A stretch of DNA of 8,358 bases, taken from positions 1 to 8,358 of the forward strand of contig CAMPIL010000151.1 of assembly GCA_946886375.1 (NCBI GenBank), in the 5' to 3' direction. The position numbers were made by a program, and so were the translations under genes. This stretch comes from an uncultured Phycisphaerales bacterium (lineage in GTDB: Bacteria; Planctomycetota; Phycisphaerae; Phycisphaerales; SM1A02). The notes below the pieces were generated by a model. It ran no database searches. It worked only from the letters and a program-made list of their open reading frames with translations, and had not been told where the DNA came from. Of this stretch, positions 1 to 6,424 are shown in pieces (positions within the stretch are counted from its first letter, which is position 1; each line of letters starts with the position of its first letter).

Positions 1-1229
1 TGCACGTCGCTGAGACCATTGGCAGCGCGGAACACGCATCTGAATTCGGCGTCAAGTTCAACGCGCCCAAGATCGACCCCACATCGCTGCACGCGTGGAA
101 GAACAAGACCGTCGCCAAACTCGTTGCGGGGCTGGAAAGCCTGTGCAAGAAGCATGGCGTGGAGCGCATTCAAGGCCAGGCGCACTTTGAAGATTCCCGC
201 AACATCGCGCTGCTGGATTCATCCATTCCGCGCATTCGGTTCCGCCGCGCGCTCATCGCCACCGGCGCGCAGCCGCAGGCTCATCCGAACATTCCGTTTG
301 ATGGCGATCGCATCCTCACGCCGGGCGAGGCAATGCGGCTGGAAGAAATTCCCAAGTCGCTGCTCATCTTTGGCGGCGATTACATGGCGATTGAACTGGC
401 GATGATCTTTGCATCCATCGGCAGCGACGTGACCTTGGCGCACGAGGGCGAGCGGCTGCTGGCTGATGCGGATGCGGATCTGGTGCGACCACTGGTCAAG
501 CGACTGCAGCCGCGATTGAAGGAGTTGATTCTGAGCGCCAAAGTCGGCGCGGTTCAGGTCACCGGCAGTTCCGTTCAGGTCGCACTGCAATCGCCGAAGC
601 CGACGAAGTTCGACCGCGTTATCGTGACCGCAGGGCACGTGGGCAATACGCGCGGCTTGCAAATCCAGAAGACGAAAAGTCGCGTTGATGAACAAGGATT
701 CATCAGCGTCGATGCGCGGATGAGTACGAACGATCCGCGCGTGTTCGCAGCCGGTGATGTCACGGGGTCGCCGCTGCTTGCGGACAAGGCGCTGCACCAG
801 GGGCGTATTGCGGCCGAGGTCATCGCCGGGCGCGACAGCATGTACGACCCACGCGCCGTTCCCACCGCGATCTTCACCGATCCACAACTGGCGTGGTGCG
901 GGATGACCGAGCAGGATTCAGCCCAAGCAGGCGATTCCGTCGGCGTTGCCAAGATTCCCTGGGGCGCCTCCGGCCGCGCGGTCGGGATGGGTCGCCAGGA
1001 AGGTTTGACCAAACTGTTCTACGATCGTTCATCGGAATTGGTGCTTGGCGTGGGGCTGGTGGGGCCGCAGGCCTGCGAAATGATTTCCGAGGCCGCGCTG
1101 GCGATCGAAATGGGCGCGACGCTGACCGATCTCGCGCAGACGATTCATCCGCACCCGACGTTGAGCGAGCTGCTTTCCGATGCGGCACGCTCCGCGCTTC
1201 AGTCCTCGGCACGCTCAACAGGCGGATAA
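1..1229 (+). CDS. lpd: Dihydrolipoamide dehydrogenase (E3)-like flavoprotein, 5' truncated by the window edge
   Basis: The reading frame is open from base 3 (first residues HVAETIGSAEH) to a TAA at 1227-1229, giving 408 visible residues. It aligns from memory along its length with E. coli Lpd, starting about residue 55. The N-terminal FAD GxGxxG and the redox CxxxxC pair therefore lie upstream and cannot be checked. Family role: FAD enzyme reoxidising dihydrolipoamide of 2-oxoacid dehydrogenase or glycine cleavage complexes, passing electrons to NAD+. Seen here (numbering from the first visible codon): second FAD motif VFAAGD at 247-252; dimerisation domain with PWGASGRA; HPHPTLSE with the catalytic His384-Glu389 pair at the usual spacing of five. 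Odd: the NAD-binding motif reads GGDYMA (124-129, bases 372-389) instead of GGGxxG, the acidic residue ending the next strand is replaced (LAHE for VVE), and GRxPN is GHVGN. The fold and family are secure. A true E3 role is less so; a diverged paralogue or related disulfide reductase is possible. Confidence 0.85.
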   Translation, partial: HVAETIGSAEHASEFGVKFNAPKIDPTSLHAWKNKTVAKLVAGLESLCKKHGVERIQGQAHFEDSRNIALLDSSIPRIRFRRALIATGAQPQAHPNIPFDGDRILTPGEAMRLEEIPKSLLIFGGDYMAIELAMIFASIGSDVTLAHEGERLLADADADLVRPLVKRLQPRLKELILSAKVGAVQVTGSSVQVALQSPKPTKFDRVIVTAGHVGNTRGLQIQKTKSRVDEQGFISVDARMSTNDPRVFAAGDVTGSPLLADKALHQGRIAAEVIAGRDSMYDPRAVPTAIFTDPQLAWCGMTEQDSAQAGDSVGVAKIPWGASGRAVGMGRQEGLTKLFYDRSSELVLGVGLVGPQACEMISEAALAIEMGATLTDLAQTIHPHPTLSELLSDAARSALQSSARSTGG

Positions 1230-1339
1230 ATCACGCGCGATCCTTGGAGACCGCGAACATCGCGTGCAGCGACGGCGGCTGATTCGCGCATCCTCTCGCC
1301 AGCTCTTTGCCAACACGAACTGGATTCGCGCAGCATCGA
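1230..1339. other. Convergent intergenic junction with a weak stem
   Basis: These 110 bases separate two converging genes. They hold an inverted repeat CGCGAT (1236-1241) / ATCGCG (1259-1264) with a 17-base loop, and an alternative pairing of CACGCG with CGCGTG. The 10-mer GATTCGCGCA occurs at 1281-1290 and again at 1323-1332, the second copy ending 7 bases before the glycosyltransferase stop. No T-tract follows the stem on either strand, so a factor-independent terminator is not supported. No small reading frame in the gap looks coding. Confidence 0.3.
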
Positions 1340-3166
1340 TCATGGCGAGCCGTTGTGCTCCAGCAGAGTCATTCCGAACCCGCTGTCGGGTTGCAGCGGC
1401 GGGTCGCCGAATTGCGCACGGACGGTGTAGTTGTCATTCACCCACCGGCTGATCTGCAGGGCGTAGTCCTTTCCGAAAAACCGAAAGCCATATTCGGAGG
1501 TGTCGCGATGCACGAGCATGATGTATGTCGGCGGATTGTGCTGCAACGCGGAGAGCAGTCGATCGTCGCTGAACATCGCCAAATCAGACGGCAGAAACGT
1601 CAGATACGGGATCGAAGTCCGCATGCGGGCGAAATAATTGATCATGATGCCTTCGGGCAGCGCGGCCACCGTGTGCCCCGGTTGCGCCAGCGATCGCAAT
1701 TCGTGAAGTGCGGCGTTGATCGTTTCGCCGCGCGGCGCATCAACCACCATCGCCTCCGCTTCGCTGCGCACTTCAACTGATTTCCCCGCGAGGCACTGCG
1801 CCATGACGGCAATCTGCCCGGCCGAGACCATTGCGATCGCTGCAACTGCTGCGGCGCGGAAGACCCACGCTTTTCCACCCGCCGCGGCAAGGCAGGAGGG
1901 AATCCAATCCATCAGCATGACAATTCCCATCATCGCCGCAGGCATGCCGAGCACGAATCCGTAATGAAAAATGCGCACGAACATGAAAATCTTCAGCGTC
2001 ATCAGCACGGCGAACGCGAGCACGACGAACGAAAGTATTCTGGAGGAGTCGTACTCGCCTCGTCGCATCCAGATGCGGATGCCGATGACTGCCATCGCCA
2101 GCATGATGAACAGCGGCAACGGCCGGGCGATGTTCGCACTGACGGCCGGGATCAGGAAGATGCCGACCATGAATGCAATCATCGTCATCAGCGCGCAAAC
2201 GCCCTTGATCACGGCCGAAGTTCCCGATCGAAGCGCCATAGCCAACACCGCACTGGGCGCGAGCATCAGCGCATACCAACCCAGGGATACTGCGGTGAGT
2301 CGCAGACTGCGCGCCACGTCGTCTGCCCCGCTGCCGCGCAGGTAGAACTGCGATTCGCGAAGTTCGGCCGATCCCAGAAACACCCACGACCCCAACGTGC
2401 CGCGCAGCGCCAACTCCGCAGGCATCGCCATGCGGAGTAGAACAAAGGACGCCGCAGGCGGAATGATTGCAGCGATCGCGAAGACCACGCACGCGGTGAG
2501 TTTCTGGGCGCGGCTGGTGCCATCAATCCACGTTGCCAGCGTCAACCCCAACGCCACCGCAAGTGCTGCTGCCGCGAACATCTCCGGCTTTGTCAAAAAC
2601 GAAAGTCCGACCGCAAGACCCGAAAGTGCGATATCCACAAGACGGCCTCGCTGAAGGAACCGCATGAGAAAAAACAGTGCTCCAAACGCCAGCACAAGTC
2701 CATGCGTAGCCTCGTGCGCGTAGGGAGAGATGTAGTTGTAATTGCTGACCTGTTCGTATTGCGCAAAACCAAACAGGACGATGAACATCATGCAGCCTGC
2801 GAATCCAGAGACGCGACCGCCGATGTTCACGAGAATCTGATGCAGCCAGTACAGCAGCAGAAGCACCAGCGCGAAATTGCACCACACGAGTGTATAAAGG
2901 CTCGCGCCAAACAACTTGAACCACAAGGCGTTGACGTACTGCGACAGCGGCCCGTAAAACGCCGCGATGTCTCGATACAGCACTTCCCCTTCTGACAATC
3001 GCCACGGCACGTACAACTCTCGGCCGAAGTCGATGATCACGTCGGGCCACTTACCCCAGGTCCACCACAACATGGCGAAACTGGTCAACCCCAGCGCCAC
3101 CGGCGTGGCCCACGTCGTCCATCCAGAAATTGTGCGGGATTCTTTGCTCACACCATTGCGCGTCAC
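1340..3166 (-). CDS. GT-C-type (family 39-like) membrane glycosyltransferase
   Basis: A 608-residue polytopic membrane protein with about 10-13 hydrophobic spans up to residue ~455, then a soluble C-terminal domain of about 150 residues. Family knowledge: such proteins use a polyprenyl-phosphate sugar on the outer face of the cytoplasmic membrane to glycosylate lipid or protein. Seen: TM1 (about 20-37) is followed by an extracytoplasmic loop with DFGRELY (46-52; acidic D46 and E50 where GT-C enzymes place the catalytic acid), then GEVLYRDIA (60-68) and YGPLSQYVNALWFKLFG (71-87). The C-terminal part carries LPEGIMINYF (503-512) and YLTFLPSDL (521-529), which I recognise from similar glycosyltransferases. 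The start is GTG at 3166, 18 bases after the paaY stop, with a weak AAGGG at 3179-3175 spaced 8. A second GTG lies at 3151. It is probably translated from the same mRNA as paaY. Acceptor and sugar are unknown. Confidence 0.75.
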   Translation of the reverse strand: MTRNGVSKESRTISGWTTWATPVALGLTSFAMLWWTWGKWPDVIIDFGRELYVPWRLSEGEVLYRDIAAFYGPLSQYVNALWFKLFGASLYTLVWCNFALVLLLLYWLHQILVNIGGRVSGFAGCMMFIVLFGFAQYEQVSNYNYISPYAHEATHGLVLAFGALFFLMRFLQRGRLVDIALSGLAVGLSFLTKPEMFAAAALAVALGLTLATWIDGTSRAQKLTACVVFAIAAIIPPAASFVLLRMAMPAELALRGTLGSWVFLGSAELRESQFYLRGSGADDVARSLRLTAVSLGWYALMLAPSAVLAMALRSGTSAVIKGVCALMTMIAFMVGIFLIPAVSANIARPLPLFIMLAMAVIGIRIWMRRGEYDSSRILSFVVLAFAVLMTLKIFMFVRIFHYGFVLGMPAAMMGIVMLMDWIPSCLAAAGGKAWVFRAAAVAAIAMVSAGQIAVMAQCLAGKSVEVRSEAEAMVVDAPRGETINAALHELRSLAQPGHTVAALPEGIMINYFARMRTSIPYLTFLPSDLAMFSDDRLLSALQHNPPTYIMLVHRDTSEYGFRFFGKDYALQISRWVNDNYTVRAQFGDPPLQPDSGFGMTLLEHNGSP

Positions 3167-3184
3167 GTGGCCCGCCCTTGATCG

Positions 3185-3778
3185 TCACTGCTGATGTTTG
3201 GGCTTGTACCCAAAATCCGGAACGCGGCGACGATCCGGCTCGATTTCGCGCAGCGGCTGGACTTCGCTCATCGTCGCAAGGTATCGCCGGGCGAGTTCCT
3301 GATAGATCGCCGTCCCCTGTGACTTCCACTTCACTTCCTCGGGCGTCACGTCGCGGATGACCTTGGCCGGCACACCCGCCACCAGCGAGCGGGGTGGAAC
3401 GACCGTCGCGGCTTTCACGAACGCCATCGCCGCCACGAAACTTTCCTCGCCGATCACCGCATCGTCCATCACGACGGCGTTCATGCCGATGATGGCATTT
3501 CGCTTGACGGTGCAACTGTGCAAGACCGCGCCGTGGCCGACGTGACCATCTTCCTCAATCACCACGTCCTTGCCGGGGAAACAGTGCAGCGTGCAGTTGT
3601 CCTGGACATTTGAGCCGGCCTTGAGAATCAGCCGGCCGATATCGCCTCGCAAACTCGCGCACGGCCCCACCAGGCAGCCCGCGCCGACGATGACATCGCC
3701 GATGAGCACTGCCGTGGGATGCACGAATGCCGTGGGATCGACAACGGGTCGGATGCCTTCAAAGGCGTAACAGGGCAT
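3185..3778 (-). CDS. paaY: PaaY-like hexapeptide-repeat thioesterase (gamma-carbonic anhydrase superfamily)
   Basis: A 197-residue left-handed parallel beta-helix protein, close to E. coli PaaY (about 196 residues) from its first to last residues. Family role: PaaY hydrolyses off-pathway CoA thioesters, such as 2-hydroxycyclohepta-dienecarboxyl-CoA and epoxide/oxepin-type intermediates, to free CoA during phenylacetate breakdown. Seen: [15 protein letters not shown] and [13 protein letters not shown], then three metal-ligand histidines in NCTLH, HVGH and AVLH (H65, H82, H87 from this start; spacings 17 and 5). [15 protein letters not shown] and SLVAGVPAK coils follow, then the PaaY-type tail VQPLREIEP. 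That tail separates it from generic gamma-carbonic anhydrases; CaiE is the main alternative. The start is ATG 3778 because homologues begin MPxYxxxG; an in-frame GTG at 3784 adds two residues. Neither start has a clear Shine-Dalgarno. It lies 63 bases after the methyltransferase and 18 before the glycosyltransferase. Confidence 0.85.
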   Translation of the reverse strand: MPCYAFEGIRPVVDPTAFVHPTAVLIGDVIVGAGCLVGPCASLRGDIGRLILKAGSNVQDNCTLHCFPGKDVVIEEDGHVGHGAVLHSCTVKRNAIIGMNAVVMDDAVIGEESFVAAMAFVKAATVVPPRSLVAGVPAKVIRDVTPEEVKWKSQGTAIYQELARRYLATMSEVQPLREIEPDRRRVPDFGYKPKHQQ

Positions 3779-3820
3779 CGGCACACGATACGGCGTTTTG
3801 ATTTGAGATGGAAGCGGCCG

Positions 3821-3832
3821 CCGCGTTCGCGG
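3821..3832. repeat. Short perfect inverted repeat in the methyltransferase-paaY gap
   Basis: CCGCGTTCGCGG is a perfect palindrome-like element with 5-base arms around TT. It is preceded by the self-complementary GCGGCCGC (3814-3821). It lies 12 bases downstream of the methyltransferase stop. The loop is too small for a classical terminator and no T-tract follows, so it is more likely compositional or a weak mRNA structure. Confidence 0.2.
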
Positions 3833-3841
3833 GAGCTGGCG

Positions 3842-4531
3842 CTACGCTTGCGGCGTGAACTTCAGCATCTGCTGATTTCGCGGGTGGTCCCAGTCGCCAA
3901 TGTACTGCATCGTCCAGCCGGTCTGCTCGCCGAACATCTGCATCTCGCGCGCGGTATACCAGTAATCCAGCGCATCATCGGAATACGGCAGGTTCTCGCG
4001 CGGCCGGGCCGACTCGAAAATGGTCGCGTAAAAGGCTCCCGTGGGCTTGATGCAGGCGCGCAGGTTCTTCAGGCAGTGCAGGATCAATGGCGGCGTCAGG
4101 TGCGTGAACAACGATTGGGCCCACGCGAAATCGGGCGACACGCCGAACTTCTCGAACTCAAACGCCGACGAGACGACCAGGCGCGGCTGCTTGCGTTCCA
4201 TTACGCCGGCCTTCAATTCCTCTTTCACGCCAGCCTCAATGAGCCACTGTTCCTTGTCGATGCCGAGGTAGTGTTCCGGCTCAAGGTACTCAATGAAAAA
4301 TCGTCCGGCGCGCAGGCTGCCGCAGGCGATGTCGACCAGGTAGTGCTCGGGTCGCAGCCCCTGGCTCACGAGATAGTTGAATTGCAATTTGCCAATCTTT
4401 TCCCAGTTGCCTCCCACGTAGTCGCGATGCGATGGAATGTTGCGATTCGACGCCGGCCGGGGTGTGGCCTGCGGCCCGGGTTTGCGAGGCGAGCTGCCCA
4501 GGATCTTCTTGAACACGGTCGTCAGACTCAT
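3842..4531 (-). CDS. Class I SAM-dependent methyltransferase, substrate unknown
   Basis: A 229-residue soluble protein. After a basic, Pro-rich N-terminal stretch (about 1-35) comes a compact Rossmann methyltransferase. Motif I is LVDIACGSLRAG (65-76; D67 and G71 contact SAM), motif II is YLGIDKE (88-94; D92 would hold the ribose), followed by FAWAQSLFTHL (135-145) and the strand AFYATIFE (166-173). The C-terminus WDHPRNQQMLKF (214-225) resembles small methyltransferases that often sit beside glycosyltransferases and sulfotransferases; I recall that association but cannot verify it here. There is no signal peptide or membrane span. The start ATG at 4531 has a strong AAGGAG at 4545-4540 spaced 8. 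It lies 52 bases after the paaN stop and 63 before paaY, so co-transcription is likely. No methyl transfer is known in the phenylacetate route, so its partner is more likely the glycosyltransferase or an unrelated metabolite. Confidence 0.75.
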   Translation of the reverse strand: MSLTTVFKKILGSSPRKPGPQATPRPASNRNIPSHRDYVGGNWEKIGKLQFNYLVSQGLRPEHYLVDIACGSLRAGRFFIEYLEPEHYLGIDKEQWLIEAGVKEELKAGVMERKQPRLVVSSAFEFEKFGVSPDFAWAQSLFTHLTPPLILHCLKNLRACIKPTGAFYATIFESARPRENLPYSDDALDYWYTAREMQMFGEQTGWTMQYIGDWDHPRNQQMLKFTPQA

Positions 4532-4539
4532 GGCCTAAT

Positions 4540-4545
4540 CTCCTT
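4540..4545 (-). promoter_or_regulatory. Shine-Dalgarno of the methyltransferase
   Basis: AAGGAG on the minus strand with an 8-base spacer to ATG 4531 fixes the start. It is the best ribosome-binding site among the four downstream genes, so this gene could be translated well even if reading-through transcript is weak. Confidence 0.7.
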
Positions 4546-4583
4546 CTCAGGAACATCGAATCGTGCACACCATACTTGACTCT

Positions 4584-6314
4584 TCACCGAGCCGCACCCA
4601 TCGGCTGGGCTGATGAAGCCGCAGGCGCGGACTGCGGCACGGGAATGCGCGTCTGCACCACACGGAAGCGCGGCGCGACAAACGCCGCATCGGTCAGGGT
4701 TGCGTTGCCCGAAGGATTGCACCCGCTGACGTGGTAATCGCTGAATGCGGCGGACTGGTTCACGAAAATCTGCCCGCTGAGATTGCACGACAGCGGCACA
4801 CCGGCGTCAACTGCCGCATCTTCGATCATCTGCAACACGCTGGGATGGGCTGCGTACGCCGCCCAAGTAATGGCCCCGGAGTTGCGTGCGCTTTCCGACG
4901 CCAGTTCCACACTGTGCTCGGTGCTGTTGGTCGCGATGATGTACGTGATCGGGCCGAACATTTCGCGCATGAAAATCTTCTTCTGCGTCGCATCGACTTT
5001 GAGGATGAGCGGACTTCGCGAGCGCGCGTTGGGGAACTGCTCGTTGGCAATCGGCTGCGATGGCCGCAGAATTTCGCCTTCGCTCTCCAGCGCAGCATGA
5101 TCGACTCGCTTGAGCGTTGCGTCGTTCTGAATCGCGCCGAGAATTTCCGCAGCGCGCTTGGGATCGCCCAGCAGCCCGTTCACCGCATCAACGATCGCAT
5201 GCGCGACTTCGTCGAACGACTTGTGCTCGCCCCCCGCCGTGATGCCTTGCCTGGGAATGTAAATGTTCTGACTGGTCGTGCACATCTGGCCGGAATACAG
5301 GCTGAGGGTAAACGCGAGATTCGCCGCCATGCCTCGCAACCCCGGCGGATCGTCCACGCTGTCGATGATGACGCTGTTGACGCCCGCCTTTTCGGCGAAG
5401 ACCGCTGCGTGCGTGGCGTTCTTTTCGATCCACTCGCCAAAGGCAGACGACCCGGTGTAGTCGATGATCTTGACTTCAGGCCGCATGACCAGGTCCTGGG
5501 TGATGGGCGACGAATGCGCATCCACCAGCAGGTTGATGACGTTTGGATCAAAGCCATGTTCGCGCAAAGTTTCTCGTGCGATCTTCACGGTCAAGGCCAG
5601 CGGAAGGATCGCGCCGGGGTGCGGCTTCACGATCACCGAGTTGCCCGTCACCAGACTGGCGAAGAGTCCGGGATACGTGTTCCACGTGGGGAACGTCGAA
5701 CAACCGATGGCCGCCGCGACGCCACGCGGCACAATGCGGAAGGTCTTGCGCAGCGCGACCACATCGGTCTTGCTCACTTGCTTCTGCCAGGTCACGTGCT
5801 CCGGCACACGCTGCATTTCTTCGTAGGCGTACGCGACCGCTTCCAACCCACGGTCCTGTGCGTGCGGGCCGCCCGCCTGAAACGCCATCATGAACCCCTG
5901 GCCAGTCGTGTGCATGACGGCATAGGCGATTTCGAAACTGCGCTTGTTCAATCGATGAAGGATTTCAAGGCAGATTCCCGTTCGCGTCGGTACGTCGGCC
6001 AAGCCCCATGCAGTCATGGCGTGCTGGGCCTGCTTGACCAATTCATCGAGCGAAGCCACTGGATACGAGATTCCCAAGGCAATGCCGTAGGGCGACAGTT
6101 CGTTCGCCGCGTGCGTGCGACCGGTCGCGCCATCCATGACAAAGGGCTTGTTGATCTGCGCCTGGAACGCGGCAAGCCCATCGTCCTTGGCGGTTTCGCC
6201 GTAAATCTTGCCGCTGGGCGCTTCGGGATACGCGCTCCAGTAGGTTCGAGAGCGGATCGCGTTGACCGCGCTCTCCAACGTCTGTCGGTGACGTTCAAAC
6301 AAGGGGTGGTTCAC
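4584..6314 (-). CDS. paaN: PaaN-type aldehyde dehydrogenase of phenylacetate degradation (stand-alone form)
   Basis: A 576-residue protein matching, along its whole length from memory, the stand-alone PaaN subfamily (proteobacterial proteins of about 550 residues beginning HPLFERHR). It lacks the MaoC-type hydratase half present in E. coli PaaZ. Family role: NAD(P)-dependent oxidation of the semialdehyde formed when oxepin-CoA is ring-opened, giving 3-oxo-5,6-dehydrosuberyl-CoA, in the cytosol. Seen, with GTG 6314 as residue 1: CSTFPTWNTYPG with the oxyanion Asn212; KPHPG with nucleotide-binding Lys230; YTGSSAFG (286-293); FAEKAGVN with Glu308; SGQMCTT with nucleophile Cys345; REMFGP with Glu451; SGQIFVNQSAAFSDYH near the end. 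Start: CAGGAG (6326-6321) touches ATG 6320 directly, too close to use, but lies 6 bases from GTG 6314. The frame stays open upstream to 6497, overlapping the transporter, with no homology there. Its hydrolase partner is not in this window. Confidence 0.87.
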   Translation of the reverse strand: MNHPLFERHRQTLESAVNAIRSRTYWSAYPEAPSGKIYGETAKDDGLAAFQAQINKPFVMDGATGRTHAANELSPYGIALGISYPVASLDELVKQAQHAMTAWGLADVPTRTGICLEILHRLNKRSFEIAYAVMHTTGQGFMMAFQAGGPHAQDRGLEAVAYAYEEMQRVPEHVTWQKQVSKTDVVALRKTFRIVPRGVAAAIGCSTFPTWNTYPGLFASLVTGNSVIVKPHPGAILPLALTVKIARETLREHGFDPNVINLLVDAHSSPITQDLVMRPEVKIIDYTGSSAFGEWIEKNATHAAVFAEKAGVNSVIIDSVDDPPGLRGMAANLAFTLSLYSGQMCTTSQNIYIPRQGITAGGEHKSFDEVAHAIVDAVNGLLGDPKRAAEILGAIQNDATLKRVDHAALESEGEILRPSQPIANEQFPNARSRSPLILKVDATQKKIFMREMFGPITYIIATNSTEHSVELASESARNSGAITWAAYAAHPSVLQMIEDAAVDAGVPLSCNLSGQIFVNQSAAFSDYHVSGCNPSGNATLTDAAFVAPRFRVVQTRIPVPQSAPAASSAQPMGAAR

Positions 6315-6320
6315 GGCCAT

Positions 6321-6326
6321 CTCCTG
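6321..6326 (-). promoter_or_regulatory. Shine-Dalgarno that decides the paaN start
   Basis: CAGGAG on the minus strand abuts ATG 6320 (spacing 0) but is 6 bases from GTG 6314. This favours GTG 6314 over the ATG two codons earlier. The two starts differ only by Met-Ala. Confidence 0.6.
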
Positions 6327-6327
6327 T

Positions 6328-6378
6328 GATGCAATTGGTCGAACCAACATGGTAGCAAGACCGCCCGCGATGCAATTG
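6328..6378. repeat. Direct repeat pair GATGCAATTG ahead of paaN
   Basis: The 10-mer GATGCAATTG occurs at 6328-6337 and 6369-6378, 41 bases apart start to start (about four helical turns), both within the gap before paaN. Each contains the palindrome CAATTG. The copy nearer paaN touches the Shine-Dalgarno region; the other occupies the arm and loop of the stem at 6363-6390. They could be paired binding sites for a regulator. Chance cannot be excluded for 10 bases. Confidence 0.35.
6335..6347. promoter_or_regulatory. Operator-like palindrome before paaN
   Basis: TTGGTCGAACCAA has perfect 5-base arms (TTGGT/ACCAA) around CGA. It lies 8 bases upstream of the paaN Shine-Dalgarno and overlaps the proximal GATGCAATTG copy. 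Phenylacetate genes are commonly controlled by TetR-type PaaR or GntR-type PaaX repressors that bind palindromes near the start. This exact word is not one I recognise as their site. No strong -35/-10 pair is visible, so the role is a guess from position and symmetry. Confidence 0.3.
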
Positions 6379-6390
6379 TGATCGGCGGGC
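6363..6390. other. Stem-loop in the transporter-paaN gap
   Basis: GCCCGC (6363-6368) pairs with GCGGGC (6385-6390). The stem extends by GAT/ATC past a single bulged G at 6384, closing a 9-base loop. In the minus-strand transcript it starts 34 bases after the transporter stop and precedes paaN. No U-tract follows, so an intrinsic terminator is doubtful. It could be a processing or stabilising hairpin that separates transporter and paaN expression. Confidence 0.35.
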
Positions 6391-6424
6391 TGCGGCATCA
6401 GAATTCCAACCGTATTGAAGCGGC

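Noticed and set aside
1236..1264. CGCGAT/ATCGCG stem as a bidirectional terminator
   Set aside because: The stem is 6 bases with a 17-base loop and no T-tract on either strand; the sequence is CGCG-rich, so such repeats are expected by chance.
1180..1780. Possible small + strand genes across the convergent junction (frames at 1180-1452 and 1307-1780)
   Set aside because: They overlap the ends of two well-supported genes, lack Shine-Dalgarno sites and have Arg-rich shadow composition.
3719..4579. A 286-codon + strand frame over the methyltransferase and paaY start
   Set aside because: It is antisense to two genes with clear motifs, has low-complexity Arg-rich sequence and no known fold.
4731..6329. 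A 532-codon open frame on the + strand, antisense to paaN
   Set aside because: It mirrors the high-GC codon pattern of paaN, has an Arg/His-rich composition, no recognisable domain and no ribosome-binding site; paaN has full family motifs.
6321..6424. A sigma-70 promoter for paaN (for example TTGGAA or TTGCAT as -35)
   Set aside because: No -10 element close to consensus lies at 16-18 bases from these words, so no promoter is called.
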